Of a DNA stretch of 64,000 nucleotides, positions 17,578 to 25,663 are shown piece after piece (the stretch's first letter is position 1; every line of letters begins with the position of its first letter). Under the pieces are notes generated by a model that was not told the DNA's origin, searched no databases, and saw nothing but the letters and a program-made list of their open reading frames with translations. The DNA lies in assembly GCA_016195085.1 (NCBI GenBank), contig JACQAG010000060.1, positions 62,001-126,000 on the forward strand. The letters are read 5' to 3'. The position numbers were made by a program, and so were the translations under genes. Source of the DNA: Pseudomonadota bacterium. GTDB lineage: Bacteria; Pseudomonadota; Alphaproteobacteria; SHVZ01.

Positions 17578-19107
17578 CTACATCACCGCGCCGATCTGCC
17601 AAGGCTGGAACTCGTCCTCGCCGAAGCCGAATTCCTCGCTCTTGGTGCGCTTGCCGCTCGCCACCTCGAGGATCAGCTTGAAAATGCGCTCGCCTGCCTC
17701 CTGCACGCTCTCGCTCCCGTCGATGACGGTGCCGCAATTGATGTCCATGTCGTCCGGCATGCGCTTGTAGAGCGGCGTGTTGGTGGTGAGCTTGATCGAT
17801 GGCGCGGGCTTGCAGCCGAACACCGAGCCGCGCCCGGTGGTGAAGCAGATCATGTTCGATCCGGAAGCGACTTGCCCGGTCGCGGAGACCGGATCGTAGC
17901 CGGGCGAATCCATGAACACGAAGCCTCTTGTCCTGAGCGGTGCCGCGTAGTGAATCACATCGACCAGATTAGTCGTCCCACCCTTGGCCGACGCGCCGAG
18001 CGCCTTCTCCAGAATGGTGGTGAGCCCGCCGGCCTTGTTGCCGGGGGATGGGTTGTTGTCCATGGAGCCGCCGTGCTTCTCGGTATAGGCCAACCACCAT
18101 TGGATGAGCTCGACCAGCTTCAAGCCCACCTCGCCGCTGACCGCGCGGCGAACCAGCATGTGCTCGGCGCCGTAGGTCTCCGGCGTCTCCGACAGGAGGA
18201 CCGAGCCGCCATGGCGCACCAAGAGATCGGAGGCTGCACCCAAGGCCGGGTTGGCGGAGATGCCGGAATAGCCGTCGGAGCCGCCGCATTGCAGCCCGAT
18301 GGTGATATGTGCAGCCGGAACCGTGCTGCGCATGGCTTTGTTCACCTCCGGCAGCATTTCCTTGATGCGCTCCAAGCCGACACGCACGGTGGACGCCGAA
18401 CCGCCGCTGTCCTGAATGGTCATCGGATGCAGAAAGGGTCCGGGCTCCAGCTCCTCTGCCGCCAGAATGCCGCCGATCTGGTTCACCTCGCAGCCGAGCC
18501 CGATCATGAGGATACCGGCGAAGTTGGGGTGCCTTGCATAGCCGGCGATGGTGCGGCGGAGCACATCGATGCCCTCGCCGCTGGCGGCCATGCCGCAACC
18601 GGTGCCGTGCGTGAGGGCGACCACGCCGTCGACATTGGGGAAGTCCTTGAGCAAGGTCTGCTCGGCTTTCTGGGCCAGCACCTTGGAGACGTGGGCCGAG
18701 CAGTTGACCGAGCTCAGGATGCCGATGTAGTTGCGCGTGCCGACCTCGCCGTTGCGGCGCTTGAAGCCCTGAAAGGTCGCCTGGGCGGCACCGGTGAAGT
18801 ACTGCGTCGGCTTCGCATCGACGCCGTGCTCGTAGGCGCGCTCAAAGATGGCGAACTCGCAGTTCTGGGTGTGCACATGCTCGCCCGGTCGGATCTCGGC
18901 CGTGGCGAAGCCGATGATCTGATTGTATTTGCGGATGGCCTCGCCCTTCTTGACGGCGCGTGTCGCAAGCTTATGGCCCGAGGGTACATGGCTGCGGGTG
19001 GCGACGGTCTCACCGGGAATGGCGGTTCCCGGCAGGATGTCCGCCCGGGCCACGACCACGTTGTCGGCGGGGTTGAGCCGGATGGTGAGCGCAGCATCGG
19101 TCGCCAT
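17578..19107 (-). CDS. Altronate dehydratase-family protein (UxaA/GarD)
   Basis: A 509-residue protein with both family parts. The N-terminal SAF domain (residues 1-90) includes DILPGTAIPGETVATRSHVPSGHKLA and PGEHVHTQN. The large C-terminal dehydratase domain has GTRNYIGILSSVNCSAHV, LTHGTGCGMA, GLQCGGSDGYSGISANPALG and GRGSVFGCKPAPSIKL. The family removes water from aldonic or aldaric acids (altronate, galactarate) to 2-keto-3-deoxy acids using iron. ATG at 19107 follows GAGGAGG. It is divergent from a 2-keto-3-deoxy-L-fuconate dehydrogenase-like SDR, which suggests a deoxysugar acid substrate; this is inference. Confidence 0.85.
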   Translation of the reverse strand: MATDAALTIRLNPADNVVVARADILPGTAIPGETVATRSHVPSGHKLATRAVKKGEAIRKYNQIIGFATAEIRPGEHVHTQNCEFAIFERAYEHGVDAKPTQYFTGAAQATFQGFKRRNGEVGTRNYIGILSSVNCSAHVSKVLAQKAEQTLLKDFPNVDGVVALTHGTGCGMAASGEGIDVLRRTIAGYARHPNFAGILMIGLGCEVNQIGGILAAEELEPGPFLHPMTIQDSGGSASTVRVGLERIKEMLPEVNKAMRSTVPAAHITIGLQCGGSDGYSGISANPALGAASDLLVRHGGSVLLSETPETYGAEHMLVRRAVSGEVGLKLVELIQWWLAYTEKHGGSMDNNPSPGNKAGGLTTILEKALGASAKGGTTNLVDVIHYAAPLRTRGFVFMDSPGYDPVSATGQVASGSNMICFTTGRGSVFGCKPAPSIKLTTNTPLYKRMPDDMDINCGTVIDGSESVQEAGERIFKLILEVASGKRTKSEEFGFGEDEFQPWQIGAVM

Positions 19108-19219
19108 GACCAGCCTCCTCGAATGCCTATCTCGTGAGACGTCTTGGTGCGAGCAGCCTGCCATGCCCGATCGTTACCGATGGACACGGGCCGCGCGCGC
19201 TTCCTAGTGTACGCCGCCC

Positions 19220-19327
19220 GGGGAGGGCAGGGGAGGGGGTGGTCTCCACCCCCTCCCAAAACCCACCCCCCGAGGGGAGGGTAGGGGAGGGAGTGGTCCC
19301 CACCCTCTCCAAAAAACCGCCCTCGGG
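19220..19327. repeat. Two tandem G/C-rich palindromic units, 54-bp period
   Basis: Two related units begin with GGGGAGGGCAGGGG at 19220 and GGGGAGGGTAGGGG at 19274. The first contains a perfect hairpin: GGGAGGGGGTGG (19231-19242) and CCACCCCCTCCC (19246-19257) around TCT. The second forms a similar but mismatched hairpin. They fill the space between two divergent sugar-acid genes. Such units resemble the dispersed intergenic palindromes of alphaproteobacterial genomes, and similar stretches occur near 44.0 and 51.2 kb. Confidence 0.7.
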
Positions 19328-19380
19328 GCAAGATGGTCAAGCAGAGCCCGCGGCGCGGGCACAAGGCGAGGGAGTAGAGG

Positions 19381-20121
19381 ATGGTCGGACGGATGGCGGG
19401 AAAGATCGCGGTGATCACCGCAGCCGGGCAGGGCATGGGCAAGGCGGCGGCCGAAGCCTTTCAGCGCGAAGGCGCCATCGTGCATGCAACCGATGTCGAT
19501 GCGGGCAAGCTCTCCCGCCTCGCCAAGCTGCCGAACGTGCATGTGCGGCGTCTCGATGTCTTGGATCCGGCCCAGGTGCGGGCCGCCGCCAAGGAGATCG
19601 GCGCCGTCGACGTGCTCTACAACTGCGCCGGCTACGTTCACAGCGGCACCATCCTCGACTGCGAGGAGAAGGACTTCGAGTTCTCGGTCGATCTCAACCT
19701 CCGTTCGATGTATCGGATGATTCGTGCCTTCCTGCCGGCCATGGTCGAGCGCCGCCGCGGCTCCATCATCAACATGGCCTCGGTTGCCTCTTCGATCAGG
19801 GGGCTGCCCAACCGCTTCATCTACGGCACGACCAAGGCAGCGGTCATCGGCCTCACCAAGTCGGTCGCCGCCGACACCGTGAGCAAGGGCATTCGCTGCA
19901 ACGCCATCTGCCCTGGCACGATCGACACGCCGTCCTTGGAGGAGCGCATCAACACCGCTGCCGATCCACAAGCGGCGCGCCAGGCCTTCATCGCCCGCCA
20001 GCCCATGGGTCGCCTCGGCAACGCCGAGGAGATGGCCCATATCGCCGTCTATCTCGGCTCCGATGAATCCGCCTATGCGACCGGCCAGCTCTTTATCATC
20101 GATGGCGGGCTCACGATGTGA
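19381..20121 (+). CDS. SDR, 2-keto-3-deoxy-L-fuconate dehydrogenase-like
   Basis: A 246-residue SDR with the cofactor motif VITAAGQGMGKAAAEAF, the ATDVDAGKL strand, NCAGYVHSGTILDC, catalytic Ser in MASVASSIRG and YGTTK as the Tyr-x-x-x-Lys. The AAGQGMG start, the GTILDCEEKDFEFSVDLNLR block and the ARQPMGRLGNAEEMA tail resemble 2-keto-3-deoxy-L-fuconate dehydrogenase and the related DHRS6-type 3-hydroxybutyrate dehydrogenases. Placement opposite an altronate-dehydratase-family gene favours sugar-acid use. The start at 19381 follows GAGGGAGTAGAGG; an ATG at 19393 is possible. Confidence 0.82.
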   Translation: MVGRMAGKIAVITAAGQGMGKAAAEAFQREGAIVHATDVDAGKLSRLAKLPNVHVRRLDVLDPAQVRAAAKEIGAVDVLYNCAGYVHSGTILDCEEKDFEFSVDLNLRSMYRMIRAFLPAMVERRRGSIINMASVASSIRGLPNRFIYGTTKAAVIGLTKSVAADTVSKGIRCNAICPGTIDTPSLEERINTAADPQAARQAFIARQPMGRLGNAEEMAHIAVYLGSDESAYATGQLFIIDGGLTM

Positions 20122-20280
20122 GGCGACCGCGCCCCGTGCACGGATGCGCGCGGGTAAGGCCGGCGGCGCTCATGCGATCGTGATTGATGCCGAGGCTTGG
20201 CAGTCACCTTGCCAAAGCGCGATAATTGGCCACATCGGGGGCGGATCACGAGTGCAATCACTGGTGAGGATGCTTGAGCC

Positions 20281-20868
20281 ATGACGACCGAATCATCGCC
20301 GATGCGGCATTTGATCGCGAGCCTGATCCTTGCCGCGCTCGCGGGCTGCGCCAGCGACGGCCCTATCCGCACGGTCAATTACTCTCTCAGCCCCGAATAC
20401 GCGCGCGACTATCTCCAGTGGGCGGCGGCTCCGGGGCCGGTCTGGCTGCAGCTCCGCGATGCCCCTTTCCCGGGTGCCGATGCCGCGGCGGCGGCGACGA
20501 TCGCCGATGCGTCCAGCCAAATACCATCGCGGATTCGGGCCCGGTTCACCGCCAACCCCGCCGAGGCCGGCCAGCCGCAGGTGCGCGTGGTCTATACCTT
20601 CTATCCGGCTCTGAGCGTCACCTCGGCGCAAATCTGCGATGATTCGCGCATCTTGCCGCATCGCCCGCCTGGGGATCGGCTCGAGCTGATGGTGGCTTTC
20701 TGCTTCGAGCGAAACCCGGTCGCGGCCATCGGCGTCTCGGCGCCGCCGGTGGCGCCCGGCGATACGATGGCGCTCCGGCAAGTCGCCCAACGTGTCACCT
20801 TCGATCTGTTCACCGACCACCATCCGGGCAGCGACAACGCCAACCCCATACCGAGACGCGGCATGTAG
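20281..20868 (+). CDS. Uncharacterised lipoprotein (tandem paralogue A)
   Basis: A 195-residue predicted lipoprotein of no family I recognise. The signal is LIASLILAALAGCASDG, with a lipobox LAGC, so it should be anchored to a membrane after cleavage. The mature part shares a run of features with the next gene: RTVNYSLSPEYARDYLQWAA, PGPVWLQLRDAPFPGAD, the segment RFTANPAEAGQPQVRVVYTF, and SAQICDD. Two further cysteines (in QICDD and MVAFCFERN) are conserved between the pair and may form a disulfide. The ATG at 20281 or the internal one at 20302 (MRHLIAS) may be used. Confidence 0.7.
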   Translation: MTTESSPMRHLIASLILAALAGCASDGPIRTVNYSLSPEYARDYLQWAAAPGPVWLQLRDAPFPGADAAAAATIADASSQIPSRIRARFTANPAEAGQPQVRVVYTFYPALSVTSAQICDDSRILPHRPPGDRLELMVAFCFERNPVAAIGVSAPPVAPGDTMALRQVAQRVTFDLFTDHHPGSDNANPIPRRGM

Positions 20869-20978
20869 CGACGACACGCAGCGTCTGCTGGTCCTTACGG
20901 TATTGCCCGCATCGACCATGGTGCTGCAATAGGCGGCACGCTACAATTACGCTGGAAGCGCGTGCCTTCTATCGCCGG

Positions 20979-21563
20979 ATGAGGGTTGCCATGCTGTCCT
21001 ATCATCGTGCGGCCTGCCTCGGTCTGGTGGCCGTCGGATTGCTGTCCTGCACCGGTTTGAGGACCATCAACTACGGCCAGCCCTATCAACCTACCTCTGC
21101 CCGTTCGTTCCTGGGATGGGCGGCGAGTGCGGGCCCGGTCTTGCTCGAAGTCCGCGACAATCCATTCCCGGTCCCGCCCCCCGTCGTCGCTTCCACCATC
21201 GCCACTGCGGCATTCGGCGTCATCCCCGGCATTCCGGCCCGATTCACGGCGGACCCCGCCGAAGCCGGCCGGCCGGAATGGCGGGTCGTCTATGATTTCA
21301 ATGTGGCGCCCTCGACATCGTCCGCACAAATCTGCGACCCGAACGTCCCGGCGCGCCGGGTCGCGACAACCGACCAGCTGACCGCGCTCGTGGTGTTTTG
21401 TAACGAGACCCGTCCGATCATTGCCGCCGGCGCCTGGTCGGCGCCGATCCCGGGGTCGGAATCGCCGCTATTTCGGCAATTCGCGCGGCATTCGATGGCG
21501 ACGCTGTTCGAGCCGCAATTCAACGGCAATGGCCACGACATTCCCGAGTTCCCAGCGGATTAG
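20979..21563 (+). CDS. Uncharacterised lipoprotein (tandem paralogue B)
   Basis: A 194-residue paralogue of the preceding protein. The lipobox is LLSC in LGLVAVGLLSCTG. Matching blocks in the same order are RTINYGQPYQPTSARSFLGWAA, PVLLEVRDNPFPVPPP, RFTADPAEAGRPEWRVVYDF, SAQICDPN and ALVVFCNE. The two genes are separated by 110 bases and probably arose by tandem duplication with strong divergence. I recognise no known domain. The conserved WAASAGPV/LEVRDNPFP pattern suggests a compact beta-rich fold. Confidence 0.7.
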   Translation: MRVAMLSYHRAACLGLVAVGLLSCTGLRTINYGQPYQPTSARSFLGWAASAGPVLLEVRDNPFPVPPPVVASTIATAAFGVIPGIPARFTADPAEAGRPEWRVVYDFNVAPSTSSAQICDPNVPARRVATTDQLTALVVFCNETRPIIAAGAWSAPIPGSESPLFRQFARHSMATLFEPQFNGNGHDIPEFPAD

Positions 21564-21600
21564 GCACATACGGATCGACCAGTGATGGCCGACCGCAACG

Positions 21601-23082
21601 TCATCGTCGCCAGTCGTTGATCCGATCGAGGGGATAGATCGGCCGCCTCACCTTGCTAAACGCGAGCCGGCCGTTGTCGGAGGTGGTGACGCCGCTGCCG
21701 TCGAGGGTGAGCGTGTGCCGGGCGAGGGGCTTGAAGCCGGCGCGCCAATGGATCCGCGACTTCAACAGCAGATACCGCTTCTTTCGCGGATCGATGCCGA
21801 CCGAGGTGAACACGCCGGTATCGAACGGCTCATGGTGGTGGGAGACGACCACGATCTCGACCTTGCCGGTGTCGATGACGGCGGTGGCACCCATATGCAC
21901 CCGAATGCCGGTCGCCATCGGTCCGCTGACGGTCCACTCGCCGTCGGTCAAGGCCTTGACCGTGCCGGTCACCTCGAGCGGGCGGCCGGTTTCGCCGATG
22001 GCGGGCATGTCCATCTTGCCGCCGAGCGTGAGCGTCACCCGGCGGCCGACGCCGGCCTTCTGCATGGCTTTGACGGCGTCCGGATCCCACACCGCTGCGA
22101 CCGCGACGTCGGCCAGGTCCTGACGCATCACCTCGGCGATCACCGTCATCACATCCTGGGTGCCGCCGGAGGCGCAGTTGTCGGCGTGATCAAGGAGCAC
22201 GATCGGGCCGTCGGTCAGCGTTTTCGCCTCGGCCACGGTCTCGGCCAAGGGGCGGTGACGGTAGATGAACTCCTCGCGCCCGGCCCAGGCAAGATCCAAG
22301 AGCCGGTCGCGGGCCCGCCGGGCTCCGGCGCGGTCGCCATCGGCGACGACCACGACCGAGGTGCCGGCATCCTTGATGTCGGCCAAGGGAAAGCCGCCGA
22401 ACACGGTCGCCGCCAGAACGCCGCCCCGCTCCGCCAGACGGGCGGCTTCCTGCAGGCCGCGCATCGGCTCGTCGTCGGTGCCCTGGCGGAGGGTTTGCGA
22501 CAGGAGCGGCACCTGGCCCCATGCCATCACCGGGTTCGATTTGCCGGCCATGGCATCGAGCACGATCCGTCCGACATGGCGTCCGGCCTCGTGCATGTCG
22601 ATATGCGGATAGGTCTTGTAGCCGACCATGGCGGTCGCGTTCTCGACCATCGCCTGGGTCAAGTTGCAGTGGAGATCGAGGGCGACGGCGATCGGCAGGC
22701 CCGGCGCGATCTGCCGCAGCCGCTCGAGCAGCGTGCCCTCGCCATCCTCGGTGGTCTCCGACACCATTGCGCCGTGCAGATCGAGAAGCGCGCCGTCGCA
22801 GCCTTTCGCCACCGCATCGGCGATGGCATTGGTCATGTGCTCATAAGCCCGGCGCGCGACCGGGCGCGAGGGTGCCGCCTGTGCTGCGATGGGAATGACG
22901 GTCTCGGCTCCCGCCGCATCGGCCAGCTCCAGAAACGCCGCAAACGCGGTGTTGGTCCCCTGGAAGGCGCGCCTGGCCGCCTCGCCCTCGTAGGCCCCAC
23001 GCTCGACGAAGCGCGACCATTCCGTCGGCACCGGCGAGAAGATGTTGGTCTCGTGCATCATCATGGCTACGACCAGGCGCAT
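21601..23082 (-). CDS. M81-family metallopeptidase (MlrC-like)
   Basis: A 493-residue member of the MlrC/M81 family, named after the microcystin-degrading MlrC of Sphingomonas. The N-terminus MMMHETNIFSPVPTEW is the hallmark and holds metal-site residues (HE). ALDLHCNLTQAMVENATAMVGYKTYPHIDMHEAGR carries further metal ligands in two neighbouring stretches. The C-terminal domain includes TSVGIDPRKKRYLLLKSRIHWRAGF. Most relatives are found in non-cyanotoxin degraders and hydrolyse unknown amides or peptides. It is 24 bases downstream of the VapC gene on the same strand, probably by chance. Confidence 0.85.
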   Translation of the reverse strand: MRLVVAMMMHETNIFSPVPTEWSRFVERGAYEGEAARRAFQGTNTAFAAFLELADAAGAETVIPIAAQAAPSRPVARRAYEHMTNAIADAVAKGCDGALLDLHGAMVSETTEDGEGTLLERLRQIAPGLPIAVALDLHCNLTQAMVENATAMVGYKTYPHIDMHEAGRHVGRIVLDAMAGKSNPVMAWGQVPLLSQTLRQGTDDEPMRGLQEAARLAERGGVLAATVFGGFPLADIKDAGTSVVVVADGDRAGARRARDRLLDLAWAGREEFIYRHRPLAETVAEAKTLTDGPIVLLDHADNCASGGTQDVMTVIAEVMRQDLADVAVAAVWDPDAVKAMQKAGVGRRVTLTLGGKMDMPAIGETGRPLEVTGTVKALTDGEWTVSGPMATGIRVHMGATAVIDTGKVEIVVVSHHHEPFDTGVFTSVGIDPRKKRYLLLKSRIHWRAGFKPLARHTLTLDGSGVTTSDNGRLAFSKVRRPIYPLDRINDWRR

Positions 23083-23106
23083 GGGCGGACGCTCCGGAGG
23101 AAGGGG

Positions 23107-23523
23107 CTAGTTCCAGGGGTTCACGACGGACAGGTCGAGATCCTCGAAATGACGCAGGTTCCGTGTCGCGATCGTCGCCCGGTGCGCGGCAGCGATGCCG
23201 GCGATTTGGGTGTCACGGATTTCAACCGGGCGACCCGCACGTCGCCGATCCGCGGCAATCAGCGCGGCAGCGGTCGCCGCCTGAGCATCGAAGGACAGGA
23301 CACGGTCTTCGAGGTCTTGCTCCAGGATCGTCTCGAAGGCTTCTTGCAGCCGGCTCCGCGCTCTTCCATGCGGCAACAGCGCAAGCCCAAACCGGACTTC
23401 GAAGACGGTCACCGACGATGTCCAGACGGAAGCCATCGGTTGTCGGTTCAGCCAAGCGACGACGGACCGATCGGGCGTGTCGCGCATCAAGGCGGAGATC
23501 ACATTGGTATCTAGGATGATCAC
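23107..23523 (-). CDS. vapC: PIN-domain toxin, FitB/VapC type
   Basis: A 138-residue PIN ribonuclease toxin. The acidic residues expected for metal binding are visible: Asp in MIILDTNVISALM, Glu in SSVTVFEVRFGL, Asp in VEIRDTQIAGIAAAH and the later TRNLRHFEDLDL. This version resembles FitB of Neisseria. The gene start overlaps the stop of the upstream antitoxin by four bases. All catalytic acids are present, so the toxin looks intact, in contrast to the nearby higB remnant. Confidence 0.88.
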   Translation of the reverse strand: MIILDTNVISALMRDTPDRSVVAWLNRQPMASVWTSSVTVFEVRFGLALLPHGRARSRLQEAFETILEQDLEDRVLSFDAQAATAAALIAADRRRAGRPVEIRDTQIAGIAAAHRATIATRNLRHFEDLDLSVVNPWN

Positions 23524-23765
23524 TTGCGGAAGCGAGCCGGCTGCGGCCGCTGACCCCGAAGCTCTTCGATCTCTCCATTAAACCCAAGTCCGGCGAAACG
23601 CGAGGCGATGCGCGTGCCGAGAGGGATCCCAACGCGCTTGTCCATTGCGGCCGAAGAAAGGATTTCGCGGACCTCCTCTTCGAGACTCCGCCCATGCTTT
23701 TTGGCGCGGCGGCGGAGACGCTCCTTGACGTCGTCATCGAGCTTGCGAACCAAGAGCTGCGCCAT
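23520..23765 (-). CDS. FitA/StbC-type ribbon-helix-helix antitoxin
   Basis: An 81-residue protein starting AQLLVRKLDDDVKERLRRRA and continuing KKHGRSLEEEVREILSSA, the classic FitA/plasmid-stability StbC pattern of a short beta strand plus two helices. The C-terminal part (GTRIASRFAGLGF and onward) should wrap the toxin. ATG at 23765 follows AGGAG. Antitoxins of this type bind palindromes upstream of their own gene, and a perfect one is present 23 bases before the ATG. Confidence 0.88.
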   Translation of the reverse strand: MAQLLVRKLDDDVKERLRRRAKKHGRSLEEEVREILSSAAMDKRVGIPLGTRIASRFAGLGFNGEIEELRGQRPQPARFRK

Positions 23766-23787
23766 AGGAGTGCTCCTTTGACCGTAC

Positions 23788-23801
23788 GATATCATGATAT
23801 C
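23788..23801. promoter_or_regulatory. Palindromic operator candidate of the FitAB/VapBC operon
   Basis: GATATCATGATATC is a perfect 14-bp palindrome directly upstream of the antitoxin start. It is unusually AT-rich for the region. The position and symmetry suit binding by a ribbon-helix-helix dimer pair for autoregulation. This is inferred from the known behaviour of the family. Confidence 0.65.
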
Positions 23802-23871
23802 AATCGAGACGGCCCAAGCCAAGCTTGACCACCGGGCTGGCCATCCCGAAGGTCATCCCGCTCAAGGAGAG

Positions 23872-25659
23872 CTAGAACTGCTCCTCGGCGAGATCGAGGG
23901 CGGCGCTGCCGCCGGTGACCTGGCGCACCAGCGCCGGGGCTTGCGAGAGCACGTGGTCGGCGTAGAAGCGCGCCGTGGTGAGCTTGCCCTTGAGAAAGCC
24001 CGAGGCGCCGTTGGCGCCGGCGAGCTGCCGCTTGGCCGCGGTCGCGGCCCGGGCCATGGCCCAGCCGCCGGCGACGATGCCGAAGAGCCGCAAATAGGGA
24101 ACGGCACCGACCGCGGCGGTGCGGACGTCGCCGGGATAGGTCGCAACCAGCCAGTCCGTCGCCTCGGCGAGCGCCGTCGCCCCGGCGCTGAGCGATTGGC
24201 CGACCGGCGCCAAGCCCTCGTCGCGTTGTCTGTCGATCGTCTCGGCGGCTCGCTCGACCTCGGCCAGGAACAGGCGCGCGGCCTCGCCGCCGTCGCGCAC
24301 CACCTTGCGGCCGACGAGGTCGTTCGCCTGGATGCCGTTGGTGCCTTCGTAGATCGGCGTGATCCTGGCGTCGCGCAAGTGCTGGGCGGCACCGGTCTCT
24401 TCGATGAAGCCCATGCCGCCATGCACTTGGATGCCGGTGGAGGCGATCTCGACCGCGGTATCGCTGCACCAGGCCTTCACCACCGGCACCAGGAGATCGA
24501 CCAGCGTCTGGGAGCGCGCGCGGAGAGCGCGGTCGGGATCTCGGCGCGCCCGGTCGAGCCAGGACGCGGTTTGATAGGCAAGCCCGCGCATCGCCTCGGT
24601 CTGGGATTTCATCGAGATCAGCATGCGCCGCACATCGGGATGGCGGATGATCGGCACCGGGCCGGGGCTGCCCTCGATGGCGCGGCTCTGCACGCGGACC
24701 CGGGCAAATTCCCTCGCCTGCTGATAGGCACGCTCGGCCACGCCCAGACCCTGGATGCCGACGCCGATGCGCTCGTTGTTCATCATCGTGAACATGCACT
24801 CGATGCCGCGATTCTCGCCGCCGACGAGGGTGCCGAGCGCGCCGCCGTCGTCGCCATAGGCCAAGACGCAGGTGGGCGAGGCGTGGATGCCGAGCTTGTG
24901 CTCGAGCGACACGCAGCGCACATCGTTGCGTCGGCCCAAGCTGCCGTCGCCATTGACCAGGAATTTCGGCACGATGAAGAGCGAGATCCCGCGCGTGCCG
25001 GGCGGGGCATCGGGCGTGCGGGCGAGCACCATGTGCACGATGTTCTCGGCCATGTCGTGCTCGCCATAAGTAATGAAGATCTTCTGCCCGGTGATGCGGT
25101 AGGCGTTGCCGTCAGGCACCGCCTTGGTGCGCAAGGCGCCGAGATCGGTGCCGGCCTGCGGCTCGGTCAGGTTCATGGTCCCGGTCCACTCCCCGGAGAC
25201 GAGCTTAGCGAGATAGAGCCGCTTCTGCTCCTCCGAGCCATGATGGACGAGGAGGTCGAGGGCGCCGCCGTTCAGCATCGGGCAGAGGGAGAAGCTCATA
25301 TTGGCCGAGCTCCACATCTCGGCCAGCGCCGTTTGCACCATCCAGGGCAGGCCTTGGCCGCCATGCTCCGGCTCGAACGGCACGCTGTTCCAACCGCCGG
25401 CGACGAAGCCGCGATATGCCTCGGCGAAGCCCTTGGGCGTGCGCACCACGCCGTTCTCCAGGACCGAGCCCTCGCGGTCGCCCCCTTGGTTGAGCGGCGC
25501 CAGCACGCCCGAGGCAAAGCGCCCGGCCTCCTCCAGGATCTGGTCCACCAGCGCCGGCTCGGCGGCCTCGAAACCGGGGAGCGCGGCGATCTCCGACAAG
25601 CCGGCGATCTCGTTGAGGGCGAAGCGCATATCCTCGATCGGCGGCGCGTAGGGCGTCAT
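23872..25659 (-). CDS. Acyl-CoA dehydrogenase with extended C-terminal domain
   Basis: A 595-residue flavoprotein of the longer acyl-CoA dehydrogenase subgroup (about 600 residues). It contains MNLTEPQAGTDLGALRTKA (substrate and FAD-contact strand), KIFITYGEHDMAENIVHMVLART, and the C-terminal IQVHGGMGFIEETGAAQHLRDARITPIYEGTNGIQ blocks. The Glu of PIYEGTNGIQ is the expected catalytic base. It introduces the 2,3 double bond into acyl-CoA and hands electrons to ETF. The upstream FAD oxidase gene ends five bases before its start, so the two are probably co-transcribed. Confidence 0.92.
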   Translation of the reverse strand: MTPYAPPIEDMRFALNEIAGLSEIAALPGFEAAEPALVDQILEEAGRFASGVLAPLNQGGDREGSVLENGVVRTPKGFAEAYRGFVAGGWNSVPFEPEHGGQGLPWMVQTALAEMWSSANMSFSLCPMLNGGALDLLVHHGSEEQKRLYLAKLVSGEWTGTMNLTEPQAGTDLGALRTKAVPDGNAYRITGQKIFITYGEHDMAENIVHMVLARTPDAPPGTRGISLFIVPKFLVNGDGSLGRRNDVRCVSLEHKLGIHASPTCVLAYGDDGGALGTLVGGENRGIECMFTMMNNERIGVGIQGLGVAERAYQQAREFARVRVQSRAIEGSPGPVPIIRHPDVRRMLISMKSQTEAMRGLAYQTASWLDRARRDPDRALRARSQTLVDLLVPVVKAWCSDTAVEIASTGIQVHGGMGFIEETGAAQHLRDARITPIYEGTNGIQANDLVGRKVVRDGGEAARLFLAEVERAAETIDRQRDEGLAPVGQSLSAGATALAEATDWLVATYPGDVRTAAVGAVPYLRLFGIVAGGWAMARAATAAKRQLAGANGASGFLKGKLTTARFYADHVLSQAPALVRQVTGGSAALDLAEEQF

Positions 25660-25663
25660 CGTC

